Position numbers and translations under genes: made by a program
Source of the DNA: Candidatus Puniceispirillum sp.
GTDB lineage: Bacteria > Pseudomonadota > Alphaproteobacteria > Puniceispirillales > Puniceispirillaceae
Direction: 5' to 3'
NCBI GenBank assembly: GCA_016778895.1
Contig: JADHOR010000001.1
Location: 124,001-188,000, forward strand
DNA: 64,000 nucleotides
Notes under the pieces: model-generated
Told to the model about the DNA's origin: nothing
Databases searched by the model: none
Seen by the model: the letters and a program-made list of their open reading frames with translations, nothing else
Part shown: piece after piece, positions 26,162 to 36,496 of the stretch
How positions within the stretch are numbered: the first letter of the stretch is position 1
How the letters are laid out: every line of letters begins with the position of its first letter

Positions 26162-26629
26162 ATGTTCGAGATCATCCTTTTTGCGCCGCAGATTCCGCCG
26201 AATACTGGCAATATAATCCGGCTTTCGGCAAATAGCGGTAACCGCCTGCATTTGATCGAGCCGCTTGGGTTTAGCTTGGATGAAAAATCCTGTCGGCGCG
26301 CCGGACTGGATTATCACGCCTTAAGCGATGTTCACATACACAAGGATTTGAGCGCCTGCCTCGGCTGGCTGGGACAGCCACGTCTATTTGCCATCACCAC
26401 ACGCGGCAAGAACAGTCTTTTTGAACGCGCCTTTTTACCCGGCGACGCTTTTTTATTTGGTTCAGAGATATCTGGTTTGCCAGCAAATATTCATGCTAGC
26501 ATTGCTGAAACTCAAAAACTGCGACTGCCAATGATGGCTGATAATCGCTCGCTAAACCTTGCCAATGCCGTTTCAATCGTGATTTATGAAGCATGGCGCC
26601 AGCACGGATTTACCGGTGCCAACCAATAG
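26162..26629 (+). CDS. trmL: tRNA (cytidine/uridine(34)-2'-O)-methyltransferase TrmL
   Basis: TrmL 2'-O-methylates the wobble base of certain leucine tRNAs. It is a minimal SPOUT methyltransferase with PQIPPNTGNIIRL at the N-terminus, FGSEISGLP in the middle and LPMMADNRSLNLANAV at the knot. Length (155 aa) is standard. The only tRNA gene in this window, tRNA-Leu(CAA), is of the kind TrmL modifies in E. coli. It is followed 26 bases later by a hydrolase gene. Confidence 0.95.
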   Translation: MFEIILFAPQIPPNTGNIIRLSANSGNRLHLIEPLGFSLDEKSCRRAGLDYHALSDVHIHKDLSACLGWLGQPRLFAITTRGKNSLFERAFLPGDAFLFGSEISGLPANIHASIAETQKLRLPMMADNRSLNLANAVSIVIYEAWRQHGFTGANQ

Positions 26630-26655
26630 GCGACCATTATAACAGAGCCAATCCC

Positions 26656-27723
26656 ATGTCAGACAGATTTATGCCCCCTCACGCCGTGCCCCCTCATGCC
26701 ACAGATGAAGTCATGACCCCACTTGCAATTGATCCACCCAAAGCAGGCGAGATGGTGGCGCTGGCCGATGATCTCTACTGGATGCGCTTTGCCTTACCGT
26801 TCCGGCTAAATCATATCAATCTCTATGCTTTTGACACGCGAGATGGCTGGCTATTGCTTGATTGCGGTATCAACAGCGAGGCGATTGCCAATCAATGGCA
26901 GGCCATGCTGGACGGGCCGCTATCTGGAAAGCCAGTTTGTGGCATCATCGTATCGCATTATCATGCTGATCATGTTGGGTATGCGGGCATGCTCGCAGAA
27001 ATCACCGGTGCTCCGGTTTATATGGGAGCGATTGAATATGGTCAAGCAAGCTGGAGCTTGGCACAAACTGATGCCGGTTATGGGGACATCATGGGTAACA
27101 CCTATGCCCGCTTTGGGCTGCCCGACGGCGTGGTGGCGCGAATCAGGGCACAAGGCAATTATTTCCGCAAGTTATCACGCGACCTGCCGGCGGTGACGAT
27201 TATCGACGAAAATCACCAGTTTTACACTAAATCAGGTGTCTGGACGCCACGCTTTGATACTGGTCATTCACCCGGCCATATGAGCCTCTTCGATGCTGAT
27301 CGCAAACTATATGTTTGTGTTGATTTCCTGTTGCCACGCATATCTCCGAATATCTCCGTCAGCCTGCGCGCGATGGAGGTGGATATGCTTGGGCATTATT
27401 ACCAGTATCTTGAGGAGATGCGTCAGCTTGATAATCGCTGGCTGGTAATCCCCGGACATGACTGGCCGTATTTTGGCGGCGGCATTCGGGCTGCTGATTT
27501 GATCGAACATCATAATGCAAGGCTGCAGCAATTGCGGGATGCGGCAACAACCGGGCCAATGACAACCGCCAATGCCATGGCAACGCTGTTTGCCTTTGAG
27601 CTAACTGACCATGAATTATTCTTTGCCAGCTGCGAGGCGCGCGCGCATTTAAACCATCTTGCAGCGCGCGGCGAAATGCGTATCGTGCAAAAGGCGGAGA
27701 TTGATTATTTCAACCTGTGCTGA
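26656..27723 (+). CDS. Metallo-beta-lactamase fold hydrolase
   Basis: The metal-binding motif is complete: SHYHADHVGY (HxHxDH), then DTGHSPGHMSL and the late PGHDWPYFGG. A C-terminal winged-helix-like region follows, as in the LACTB2-type subgroup of hydrolases. Substrates in this group range from thioesters to nucleic acids; none can be assigned here. The ATG at 26656 was chosen, since the upstream extension overlaps trmL in a different frame. Confidence 0.87.
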   Translation: MSDRFMPPHAVPPHATDEVMTPLAIDPPKAGEMVALADDLYWMRFALPFRLNHINLYAFDTRDGWLLLDCGINSEAIANQWQAMLDGPLSGKPVCGIIVSHYHADHVGYAGMLAEITGAPVYMGAIEYGQASWSLAQTDAGYGDIMGNTYARFGLPDGVVARIRAQGNYFRKLSRDLPAVTIIDENHQFYTKSGVWTPRFDTGHSPGHMSLFDADRKLYVCVDFLLPRISPNISVSLRAMEVDMLGHYYQYLEEMRQLDNRWLVIPGHDWPYFGGGIRAADLIEHHNARLQQLRDAATTGPMTTANAMATLFAFELTDHELFFASCEARAHLNHLAARGEMRIVQKAEIDYFNLC

Positions 27724-27862
27724 CCGCGGCAGCATCAGCGATCGTGCATCCCAACACCCGCCCATCTAGCTTCTGCCAGACATCGGCCAGTGGCTTTATT
27801 GACTTGGTTTCATGAAGCAGGCAGAAAGGGGTATTGGGACAAGCAATAAAAGGCAAAAGACA

Positions 27863-29167
27863 ATGAGCGGTGATTATAAATTCGATACGCTAAGTCTGCA
27901 TGCAGGGCACGTTCCCGACGAGCGTCATGGTTCGCGCGCAGTGCCCATCCACCAGACGACATCCTATGTTTTTCAAAATACTGAACACGCTGCCGCGCTC
28001 TATAATCAGGAACTTGGCGGGCATCTCTATACGCGCATTTCAAACCCTACTGTTGCCGTATTAGAACAGCGCATTGCCGCCCTTGAAGGCGGGGTTGCTG
28101 CAACGGCAACCGCATCTGGCATGGCCGCGCTTGCAACCGCTGTTCTGGTGTTATGCTCACAAGACGACCATATCGTTTCATCATCGCGGATGTATGGCGC
28201 CAATATTAATTTACTGGAAAACACCCTGCCGCGCTTTGGCATCACCACAAGTTTTGTTGACCCGTCAGATCTCGCCGGTATCGAAAAGGCAATCAAGCCC
28301 AACACCAAGATGATCTTCGGCGAGGTTATCGGTAATCCGGGCCTTGATATTATGGATGTCGAGGCGGTCGCAAAGATTGCTGACAAGGCCGGTATCCCGC
28401 TAATGCTGGACTGTACTTTTAATACGCCCTGGCTGCTAAAGCCCTTTACGCTTGGTGCCAATATCATCATCCATTCCCTAACCAAATGGATTGGCGGCCA
28501 TGGTGTTGCCATTGGCGGCGCTGTAGTTGATGGTGGCAATTTTGATTGGGGACAGAACGATAAATTCCCCACCATCGCGGGGCCGCATTACGCCATGGAC
28601 GGGATTAATTTTTACGAAGAATTTGGTCCAGCCGCCTTTACCGCCAAGTTTCGCGCTGAAGGAATGTATAATTTTGGCCCCTCACTATCACCAACAAATG
28701 CGTTTCATATTCTTCAAGGCATGGAAACCCTGCCATTGAGGATGCAGCGTCACATGGACAATACCGCCAAGATGCTCGCGTTTTTGAGCGGGCATGATCA
28801 AGTCGCATGGGTTCGCCATCCAAGCCTTGCTGATCATCCAGGACATGAACTGGCAAAACGCATGATGCCGCGCGGTGCCGGCTCAATCATCGTCTTTGGA
28901 CTAAAGGGAGGCCGCGATGCTGGTCGCACCTTTATTGAGTCGGTTGAACTTGCCTCGCATCTTGCCAATGTTGGCGATGCAAAAACCCTTGTCATCCATC
29001 CGGCAAGCACGACCCATTCGCATATTTCCGCCGAGGCCATGATCGAGGGCGGCCTGTCTGACGACATGATCCGGCTGTCGGTCGGGCTGGAAGATTTTGA
29101 CGATATCAAAGCTGATTTCGAGATGGCATTCCGCGCCGCGGCCAAACAGCAAAAAGCCAGGGGATAA
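27863..29167 (+). CDS. metY: O-acetylhomoserine sulfhydrylase (MetY-type)
   Basis: A pyridoxal-phosphate enzyme of the Cys/Met metabolism family that makes homocysteine from O-acetylhomoserine and sulfide. It has FDTLSLHAG at the start, YTRISNPTVAVLE, the PLP-binding lysine in IHSLTKWIGGHG, and the C-terminal RLSVGLEDFDDI. Length (434 aa) fits MetY rather than the shorter MetB/MetC proteins. The start at 27863 has AAAGG about ten bases upstream. A cystathionine-related activity cannot be excluded. Confidence 0.92.
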   Translation: MSGDYKFDTLSLHAGHVPDERHGSRAVPIHQTTSYVFQNTEHAAALYNQELGGHLYTRISNPTVAVLEQRIAALEGGVAATATASGMAALATAVLVLCSQDDHIVSSSRMYGANINLLENTLPRFGITTSFVDPSDLAGIEKAIKPNTKMIFGEVIGNPGLDIMDVEAVAKIADKAGIPLMLDCTFNTPWLLKPFTLGANIIIHSLTKWIGGHGVAIGGAVVDGGNFDWGQNDKFPTIAGPHYAMDGINFYEEFGPAAFTAKFRAEGMYNFGPSLSPTNAFHILQGMETLPLRMQRHMDNTAKMLAFLSGHDQVAWVRHPSLADHPGHELAKRMMPRGAGSIIVFGLKGGRDAGRTFIESVELASHLANVGDAKTLVIHPASTTHSHISAEAMIEGGLSDDMIRLSVGLEDFDDIKADFEMAFRAAAKQQKARG

Positions 29168-29209
29168 TGCAAGAGTTGGTCCGAGGGATATGATCAAAGG
29201 ATAATTGTT

Positions 29210-30004
29210 ATGAAACATCAGCTATTTGACACATCGATCCATATCGCCACCGGTGGGCGCCCGTTTGCGAATGACGGCCAGGCTCTTGTTCTCCTTCATG
29301 GCAGCGGCCAAAACCATCTGACATGGGTATTACAAAGCCGGTATTTTGCCTATCGCGGCTTTCCAGTCCTGGCGCCTGATTTTCCCGGACATGGTCTTTC
29401 TGGCGGCACCCCTTTAGACTCGATTGAGGCGATGGCTGCCTGGCTGATTGCGTTACTGGATAGCCTTGAGGTCAAAACCGCCTGTCTTGTCGGCCATTCA
29501 CAAGGCTGTCTCGTCGCAATCGATGCGGCGGCACGATATCCAAGCCGCATTACCCGGCTCGGGCTGATTGCCGGAGCATTGGCAATTCCGGTAAATGACC
29601 AGCTATTGACGATGTCGGACAAGGCCTTGGCCAAGGCCATTAGCGTGATGACAAGCTGGGGCCATGGGCCGATGGCGCATATGCACGACAATACCCAGCC
29701 CGGCCACTCCTTTCTTGGCTATGGCAACCGACTGATGGCGAGCAATAATGAAATGGCACTCCGTAATGATCTGATGGCCTGCAACCAATATTCAGCCGGC
29801 CAGGATGCCGCCACAAAAATTACCCAGCCAGTCATATGTATACTTGCTGGTGCCGACCGCATGACACCGTTGAAACACGGTATCGCAATGGCAAATAGTC
29901 TGGTTAACAGCCAAAAAATCATTCTTGCCGGCGCTGGTCATATGCTGCCTGCAGAACGGCCGGCCGAAGTCAATCACGCGCTGCGCGGATTTCTGGCCAC
30001 CTAG
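29210..30004 (+). CDS. Alpha/beta hydrolase
   Basis: A classic alpha/beta hydrolase fold: the oxyanion region LLHGSGQNHL, then DFPGHGLS, the nucleophile elbow GHSQG, an acid near ILAGADRMTP and the catalytic histidine in GAGHMLPAE. No signal peptide or membrane segment is visible. The ribosome-binding site AAGGA is close to the ATG. It sits between metY and a beta-oxidation gene, so hydrolysis of an acyl ester or thioester is plausible but unproven. Confidence 0.87.
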   Translation: MKHQLFDTSIHIATGGRPFANDGQALVLLHGSGQNHLTWVLQSRYFAYRGFPVLAPDFPGHGLSGGTPLDSIEAMAAWLIALLDSLEVKTACLVGHSQGCLVAIDAAARYPSRITRLGLIAGALAIPVNDQLLTMSDKALAKAISVMTSWGHGPMAHMHDNTQPGHSFLGYGNRLMASNNEMALRNDLMACNQYSAGQDAATKITQPVICILAGADRMTPLKHGIAMANSLVNSQKIILAGAGHMLPAERPAEVNHALRGFLAT

Positions 30005-30071
30005 ACCGCAGGGGGTTTAGACGTCCCAATTAGTCGTCCCAACACAGAGTTCTGATCAAGAGGAACATAAA

Positions 30072-32399
30072 ATGAAGGCTGCAAATTTCAAAAATATTGC
30101 TGTGATAGGCGCGGGCACAATGGGAAGCGGTATTGCCGCGCAAATTGCCAATGCTGGCCATAATGTTCTTCTGCTTGATCTTAGTGCTCAATCTGCGGGG
30201 GACAAAACACCGGCAGAAATTGCGATTGACCGGTTGTTGGCATCTGATCCACCACAATTAATGTCAAAGAAAAATACCGCACGCATTAGCACCGGCGTGA
30301 TTGACGATGATTTTGACAAGCTGGCTGAATGCGACTGGATTATCGAGGCAATTGTTGAACGGTTAGATATCAAAAAGGCATTATATCGCCGACTTGATGC
30401 CGTTATCAGGCCAGATTGTATCGTCAGTTCGAACACGTCAACCATCCCGATCAAGCTGCTTGTCGAGGATATGCCAACCGCGTTTCGTCAACGATTTGCC
30501 ATCACTCATTATTTCAATCCAGTGCGCTATATGCGGCTCCTAGAACTGGTGACTGGCGCTGATACCAACGCTGATGTTATCGATCGTCTGGCCGACTTTA
30601 ATGACCGCGTTCTTGGCAAGGGTGTGGTGCGCTGCGCCGATACGCCGGGTTTTCTCGGTAACCGTGTCGGGGTTTTTGCGCTTCAGGTTGGCATTGATGA
30701 AACCCTGAAATGCGGCCTTTCGATTGAAGATACAGACGCACTGTTTGGCCGTCCGATGGGCATTCCAAAAACTGGTGTTTTCGGGCTTTATGATTTAATC
30801 GGCATCGATCTCATGGCCGATGTTGTGGTTTCACTTGGCAATATTCTTCCCGCCGACGATGCCTTTCACGGCGTTGGCGGTGCTAATCCGGCAATCGCCG
30901 CAATGATTGCCGCAGGCTTTACTGGCGATAAGGGCAAGGGCGGTTTTTACGGTCATGACGGCGTGCGTATAGCGCGCCAGTTTGCCGGATTTGACGGCGA
31001 CGGTATACCGCCTTACAAAGCTGCCAAAACGACACTTCCTCCAGCAGCAATCGCCGCCGCCGAGGCCGCTGCACGGCAGGATGAACCATTGTTTCCGCTG
31101 CTTGACGGCAATGACAACCAGGCTAGATTTTGCCGTAGAGTCCTCGGACGGATTCTGCATTATGCCGCAAGCCTGGTACCATCAGTCACTTCCACACCGC
31201 AGGATATCGACGATGCGATGAAGCTTGGTTTCAACTGGCAGCGCGGGCCATTTGAGATGATCGACGCAATCGGCGCACAACGTTTTACCACGCTGCTTGA
31301 CGAATGCGGTCTAGATACCCCGCCATTTTTGCAGGATGGAGCGCCAAACTATACCGTTCAGGCCGGTAATTTGATGGTGCGTCACGCTGACGGTCATCGT
31401 TATCCAGTTAATTTACCCGATGGTGCTATGCGCTTTCATATGACGCGGCGAACCTTGCACCCTATTGCAAGCAATGATGCTGCCAGCCTATTTGCCCTTG
31501 ATGGAGATCTGCGGCTGGTTGAATTTCATTCCAAAGCGAACGCGCTAACCGACGAATCGATGGAAATTGTTGCTGCTGCGGCCAAGGATCATGGTGCGGG
31601 GATCATTATACATAATGATGCACAGCATTTTTCCGCAGGAGTGGATCTAAATGCGTTTCGCCGTATGATCGAAGCCGGGCAATGGGATGAAATAGATGCG
31701 TTTCTGTGGCGATTTCAACGTGCCGTTGCGGCACTGAAATATACGCCAGTTCCGGTTGTGGGCGCGCCGTCAGGTCTCGCAGCTGGTGGTGGATTTGAGG
31801 TGCTAACGCATTGCGACCGCCTCGTCGCTCACACCAATTCGGTGCTTGGCCTTGTCGAGGCGGCGGTGGGTGTTGTGCCGAGTGGCGGCGGGGTAAAAGA
31901 GAGCTATCTGCGCTGGCATCACCACCTTGGTGACTGGGAACAGGCCGCATGGAAGGCATGGATGAATCTTGGCTATGCGGCCACCGGTTCATCGCCCGAG
32001 CTGGCGGCGCGAATGCAGTATTTCCTTGCTGACCGCGATGATACGGTAATGAACCGTGACCGGCTATTACCGCGCGCGATCCAGCTGGTAACCGAAATGG
32101 CACATAATTATTCACCGCCGCGCCCGCCAGAAGCCGAACTTGCGCCCCAAGCACTTGCCGAAAAGATGGACGCATTTATGCAGGATGGTGTTGATCGCGG
32201 CGATTTCATGCCGCATGACAAAACCGTTGCCATGCAGATCGCCAGCATCATGGTGCAAGGCGCAGGCGAAGGTCAAACCATTGATGAAGATGGTTTGTTT
32301 GCCCGAGAAAGAGCGGCTTTTATCCGGCTTGTAAAAACCCCGGAAACCCATGCACGCATTGCTGCTATGCTAGATGATGGCGCCCCAATCCGAAATTAA
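30072..32399 (+). CDS. 3-hydroxyacyl-CoA dehydrogenase / enoyl-CoA hydratase (FadN-like)
   Basis: A bifunctional fatty-acid beta-oxidation protein. The N-terminal NAD-binding domain has IGAGTMGSGIAAQIANAG, followed by SSNTSTIPI, HYFNPV and the dehydrogenase C-terminal domains. An enoyl-CoA hydratase domain follows, with SAGVDLNAFR and VEAAVGVVPSGGG. The domain order (dehydrogenase first) and the length (775 aa) match FadN/YusL rather than FadB/FadJ, where the hydratase is first. AGAGGA precedes the ATG. No thiolase is adjacent. Confidence 0.93.
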   Translation: MKAANFKNIAVIGAGTMGSGIAAQIANAGHNVLLLDLSAQSAGDKTPAEIAIDRLLASDPPQLMSKKNTARISTGVIDDDFDKLAECDWIIEAIVERLDIKKALYRRLDAVIRPDCIVSSNTSTIPIKLLVEDMPTAFRQRFAITHYFNPVRYMRLLELVTGADTNADVIDRLADFNDRVLGKGVVRCADTPGFLGNRVGVFALQVGIDETLKCGLSIEDTDALFGRPMGIPKTGVFGLYDLIGIDLMADVVVSLGNILPADDAFHGVGGANPAIAAMIAAGFTGDKGKGGFYGHDGVRIARQFAGFDGDGIPPYKAAKTTLPPAAIAAAEAAARQDEPLFPLLDGNDNQARFCRRVLGRILHYAASLVPSVTSTPQDIDDAMKLGFNWQRGPFEMIDAIGAQRFTTLLDECGLDTPPFLQDGAPNYTVQAGNLMVRHADGHRYPVNLPDGAMRFHMTRRTLHPIASNDAASLFALDGDLRLVEFHSKANALTDESMEIVAAAAKDHGAGIIIHNDAQHFSAGVDLNAFRRMIEAGQWDEIDAFLWRFQRAVAALKYTPVPVVGAPSGLAAGGGFEVLTHCDRLVAHTNSVLGLVEAAVGVVPSGGGVKESYLRWHHHLGDWEQAAWKAWMNLGYAATGSSPELAARMQYFLADRDDTVMNRDRLLPRAIQLVTEMAHNYSPPRPPEAELAPQALAEKMDAFMQDGVDRGDFMPHDKTVAMQIASIMVQGAGEGQTIDEDGLFARERAAFIRLVKTPETHARIAAMLDDGAPIRN

Positions 32400-32444
32400 C
32401 CATCGCTTTAAAGAGAAAAAGAGACGGGTGATTTACGCCGGGGA

Positions 32445-33992
32445 TTAAAGCAAGACATTAAAACGAGCCCGCAAATCCTGATCAAGCGCATCTGGAATAT
32501 GCAGCGGATGTGGGCTTTCCAAAATTTCCTCTTTGCGCTTTCTTGCCGTATCCAGAAGATTGGGCTTGCCCAATTCTTCCCATTCTTTGGGGCTGGAACG
32601 ATCAGCAATCGCCGGATAGATGTATTCGGTCTGCATTAATTTAATCGTTTGGTCATGACCAAGATAATGGCCGGGGCCACCCATGCACACATCCTTCATC
32701 ACCTGTACGCCCAAGGTTGTTTCATTCACCTCGATGCCGCGCACACACCGCATACATTGACCGAGCATATCATTATCAATGATCAGGCTATCCAGACAAA
32801 ACCCCAGCAAAGAGGCGTGCATACCGGCGGCTTCATAAACCATATTCAATCCTGACAATCCCGCCATGACAAGGGTACTGCCCTTTTCATAGCCGGACTG
32901 CGCATCTGGCATTTTCGCATCAGCCATACCGGCGGCTGCACCACCCGGCAAATCATAATATTGCAGCATCTGCGCGCAGGCTGAAGTCAACAGCCCCTGC
33001 TCGCCCGATCCGCCCGACATCGCACCAGTACGCAAATCCGAAACAAACGGCCAAGTGCCACAAATACATGGATGACCCGGCTTCATCGCATTCACATAGA
33101 TAAGCCCGGCAACCACCTCGGCAAGCGCCTGTGCAACCGCGCCAGCGATACTGGCCGGTGCCGTGGCCCCTGCCTGCCCTGCAGATAATAGCAAAACCGG
33201 CATACCGTTTCGCACGGCTTCTTCCATCACCAAACAGGATTCGGTGGCAAATCGCAATGGCGGCACAACAAAGCAATTACTGTTAGACACAAACGGACGC
33301 GCGCGCCATTTATCCTCGCCACCAGCAACCATATGCAGCATTTCAAAAACCGGCTTCATATATTCAGCCTCGGTAAAGCTGACCCCAACATGTTTGGTCG
33401 TGCCCTTGATCGCCGCATAGACAGTATTGAAATCAAGGTCGGCCGGATCGGGGATATCGCGGGCCACCATCGGGCGCTGGAAAAAATGGATATTATCCAT
33501 CTGTTCGACGATACGCGCCGCATCATAAATATCGGCCAGATAGGATTCGCGATATTCATTCTTGACAACATCAACAACATGAACCGCGGCACCCGCCGTG
33601 CCATAATGCACGCGCGACCCTGATAGTAACAAATCATGCTTCGGATTTTGTCCATAAAGGGTGATGTGCCGACCACAAATCGCCAGCGTATGTTCAACCA
33701 GTGCACGGGGAAACCGGAGGCGGCCGTCATCACCCAAAACAGCCCCAGCTTCAGTCATATATTTAATGCCGGTATCAGGTGCCTGACTAAGGCCTATCTC
33801 TTCTAGAATTTGATAGACTGTTGCATCCACAGCCTTGACCGCGGCAGCATTGAGCGGTTTAAAATTACCGCCCTCAAGCCCTGCCCGTACTGGACGCAAA
33901 TCTTCGGCCAATGGTGCAGCGCGCAATGTGCGCCTAGCCTCACGACCACCACTACGGCGTGACGAATGAGGGATTGTTCTATTCTGGTTCAT
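32445..33992 (-). CDS. MttB-family (trimethylamine-methyltransferase-like) protein, non-pyrrolysine
   Basis: A corrinoid-dependent methyltransferase family member. Family segments are LEEIGLSQAPDTG near residue 65, a central TIM-barrel region and DMLGQCMRCVRGIEV late. The frame has no internal amber codon, so pyrrolysine is absent. Family knowledge: non-pyrrolysine members use quaternary amines such as glycine betaine. No corrinoid protein (MttC/MtgC) or reductive activator is seen in this window. GGGGAGA precedes the ATG. It is the last gene of the block with the two dimethylglycine-dehydrogenase-like genes, 29 bases downstream, which suggests a joint role in methylated-amine breakdown. Confidence 0.85.
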   Translation of the reverse strand: MNQNRTIPHSSRRSGGREARRTLRAAPLAEDLRPVRAGLEGGNFKPLNAAAVKAVDATVYQILEEIGLSQAPDTGIKYMTEAGAVLGDDGRLRFPRALVEHTLAICGRHITLYGQNPKHDLLLSGSRVHYGTAGAAVHVVDVVKNEYRESYLADIYDAARIVEQMDNIHFFQRPMVARDIPDPADLDFNTVYAAIKGTTKHVGVSFTEAEYMKPVFEMLHMVAGGEDKWRARPFVSNSNCFVVPPLRFATESCLVMEEAVRNGMPVLLLSAGQAGATAPASIAGAVAQALAEVVAGLIYVNAMKPGHPCICGTWPFVSDLRTGAMSGGSGEQGLLTSACAQMLQYYDLPGGAAAGMADAKMPDAQSGYEKGSTLVMAGLSGLNMVYEAAGMHASLLGFCLDSLIIDNDMLGQCMRCVRGIEVNETTLGVQVMKDVCMGGPGHYLGHDQTIKLMQTEYIYPAIADRSSPKEWEELGKPNLLDTARKRKEEILESPHPLHIPDALDQDLRARFNVLL

Positions 33993-34021
33993 GGATATTT
34001 CTCCCCACCAAGAGCCAATAA

Positions 34022-36493
34022 CTAGATTTTTACCTGTAGAGCCTTTGGATCATAAACTGGACGCAAACTCACTTCGGCGTCCACCAGCCTGCCAGCCACA
34101 TCAATCTGATAATACGAACTTAATTGCGATTCAGTACTCTCACCAACTTCATTGCATTTGACATAGCCAAGCCCGATTGCGGCACCAATATGATGGCCGT
34201 AATTACCGCTTGTCAGATACCCGATCAGCGCACCGTCTCGGTAAATCGATTCATTGTGATATAACAATGGCTCAGGGTCGGTCAGGCGAAACTGAACCAG
34301 CCGGCGTGACAGACCATCATTTCGTTTGGCCTTGACCGCATCAGCCCCAATCATCCCGCCGAATTTACCAACAGGCTTATTTTCCTTCACCACGAAACCG
34401 AGCCCAGCCTCAAGCACATGATCCTCGTTTGAGATATCATGACCAAAATGGCGAAACCCCTTTTCGATGCGGCAGCTATCAAGAGCATGAAGGCCGCACA
34501 TTGCGATGGCATGATCGTCTCGGCGTTCGGCAATCGCCTCAAACACATGCGCCGCCATATCGCTTGGCACATAAAGTTCCCAGCCAAGCTCTCCAACATA
34601 AGTAACACGATGCGCACGGGCAATTGCATGACCAATTTCAACCGTCTGCATAGTCCCAAACGGGAAATCTTCATTGGCAAGGCTTTGCGGAATCATTGGC
34701 TGAAGAAAATCTCGAGCCTTAGGCCCCATCACGACAAGCACTGCCTCTGACACGGTAACATCTACCGCGATGGCGTGCGCATTTTCGGGAATATGCCGGT
34801 TAATCCAATTCAGATCGCGGCGGATTGTGGCGGCTGGCGTAATGATGATAAACGCGTCCATGCTAAGGCGGGTAATCGTGACATCAGCCTCAATATGACC
34901 ATCTGAATTGAGGAACTGGGTATAGACGATCTTACCAACTGGAACGGCAACATCATTTGCCGCGATCATTTGCAGCACCGCTTCGGCATCACGGCCAATC
35001 AGCTTTATCTTACCAAAGCTGGACATATCGAACATGCCAACCTTTTGCCGCACTGCCATATGTTCAGCCGCGCTATAGTCAAACCAGTTCTGACGGCGCC
35101 AGCTATAGACATATTCGGCTTTTTTACCGGCATCACGTTCGGCTTGTGGCAAGAACCAGTTGGCACGCTCCCAGCCAGAAACCTCGCCAAAACAGGCACC
35201 TTCAGCCTCGAGGTAATGATGAACAGGTGAGCGCCGCACGCCACGTGCCGATGCAAATTGACGATAAGGGAAATGGTCTGCATAGAGCAGGCCTAGCGTT
35301 TCCGTCACACGCGCCTTTAGATAACTGCGATTGGCCTGAAACGGTTGCATTCGCCGGATATCAACATCCCACAGATCAAACGGCTGTTTGCCGCTATCCA
35401 TCCATTCAGCAAGTGCCATACCGGCACCACCCGCCGAGGCGATCCCGACCGAATTAAATCCGGCCGCCACATAAAAATGATCAAGCTCAGGTGCCTCGCC
35501 AAGGATATAGCGATCATCGGGGGTAAAGCTCTCCGGCCCGTTAAAGAAGGTCTGGATTCCCGCCGTTGCCAGCATTGGGAAACGCTCGACCGCGCGCTCA
35601 AGAATTGGTTCAAAATGATCAAAATCTTCGGGCAGAGAGTCAAATTCGAAATCTTCGGGGATGCCATCCATCCCCCAGGGTTTTGCCACCGGCTCAAATG
35701 CGCCCAGCAGCATCTTGCCAGCGTCCTCTTTAAAGTAACAACATTCATCTGGCACCCGCAACACTGGCAGATTTGGTGTAATATCAGGCATAGGCTCGGT
35801 TACGATATAAAAATGCTCACAGGCATGAAGCGGAACCGAAACGCCAGCCATAGCGCCAATTTCACGGCCCCACATGCCGCCAGCATTGACCACATATTCA
35901 GCCTCAATCGGCCCAAAGTCAGTATCAACACCGCTCACCCGGCCATTTGCCTGATGAATGGCTGTGACCTTGACACCTTGCAGGATCGACACGCCAAAAT
36001 TACGCGCACCCTTGGCCAGCGCTTGGGTGATATTAACCGGATCTGCCTGTCCGTCCTTTGGCAACCACACCCCGCCAACCGCATCCTTTGTTGCAAGCCC
36101 CGGATAGCGGTTTGTGATATCGCTGGGGCCAATCTCGTCGATCTCGACCCCAAATGCCCGCGCCATGGCTGCCAGACGGCGCAATTCCTCCATCCGCTCG
36201 TCATTCAGCGCCATGGTGATCGATCCGTTGCGCTTAAAACCGGTTGCGACACCCGTTTCCGCCTCAAGGCCGAAATAGAGTTCTTGTGAATATTTCGCCA
36301 GCCGCGTCATATTCTGGGTGTTGCGTAACTGTGCGACCAAGCCTGCCGCGTGCCATGTGGTACCACAAGTCAGCTGTTTGCGTTCGAGCAGAACAACATC
36401 CTTCCAGCCCAGTTTCCCGAGATGATAGGCAATCGAACAGCCAATAACACCGCCACCGATGATAACCGCACGCGCTTTTGACGGAATCTGCAT
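34022..36493 (-). CDS. Dimethylglycine/sarcosine dehydrogenase-like flavoprotein (DAO-GcvT)
   Basis: A two-domain protein. The N-terminal FAD-binding oxidoreductase domain has IIGGGVIGCSIAYHLG and TTWHAAG, where H48 is the position that carries covalent FAD in mammalian dimethylglycine dehydrogenase. The C-terminal half (from about residue 430) is GcvT-like and would bind folate to capture the released one-carbon unit; YVGELGWELYVP and GLHALDSCRIEKGF are its markers. Length (823 aa) fits the family. It starts 3 bases after the stop of a paralogue and precedes the MttB-family gene. The exact substrate is not determined. Confidence 0.88.
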   Translation of the reverse strand: MQIPSKARAVIIGGGVIGCSIAYHLGKLGWKDVVLLERKQLTCGTTWHAAGLVAQLRNTQNMTRLAKYSQELYFGLEAETGVATGFKRNGSITMALNDERMEELRRLAAMARAFGVEIDEIGPSDITNRYPGLATKDAVGGVWLPKDGQADPVNITQALAKGARNFGVSILQGVKVTAIHQANGRVSGVDTDFGPIEAEYVVNAGGMWGREIGAMAGVSVPLHACEHFYIVTEPMPDITPNLPVLRVPDECCYFKEDAGKMLLGAFEPVAKPWGMDGIPEDFEFDSLPEDFDHFEPILERAVERFPMLATAGIQTFFNGPESFTPDDRYILGEAPELDHFYVAAGFNSVGIASAGGAGMALAEWMDSGKQPFDLWDVDIRRMQPFQANRSYLKARVTETLGLLYADHFPYRQFASARGVRRSPVHHYLEAEGACFGEVSGWERANWFLPQAERDAGKKAEYVYSWRRQNWFDYSAAEHMAVRQKVGMFDMSSFGKIKLIGRDAEAVLQMIAANDVAVPVGKIVYTQFLNSDGHIEADVTITRLSMDAFIIITPAATIRRDLNWINRHIPENAHAIAVDVTVSEAVLVVMGPKARDFLQPMIPQSLANEDFPFGTMQTVEIGHAIARAHRVTYVGELGWELYVPSDMAAHVFEAIAERRDDHAIAMCGLHALDSCRIEKGFRHFGHDISNEDHVLEAGLGFVVKENKPVGKFGGMIGADAVKAKRNDGLSRRLVQFRLTDPEPLLYHNESIYRDGALIGYLTSGNYGHHIGAAIGLGYVKCNEVGESTESQLSSYYQIDVAGRLVDAEVSLRPVYDPKALQVKI

Positions 36494-36496
36494 CTA

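Noticed and set aside
31606-32175. 189-codon open frame antisense to the FadN-like gene
   Set aside because: Arg/His/Pro-rich translation without family features; the forward gene is certain here.
35345-36289. 314-codon open frame antisense to the flavoprotein gene
   Set aside because: No recognisable motif; it is the mirror of a well-supported coding frame with strong codon bias.
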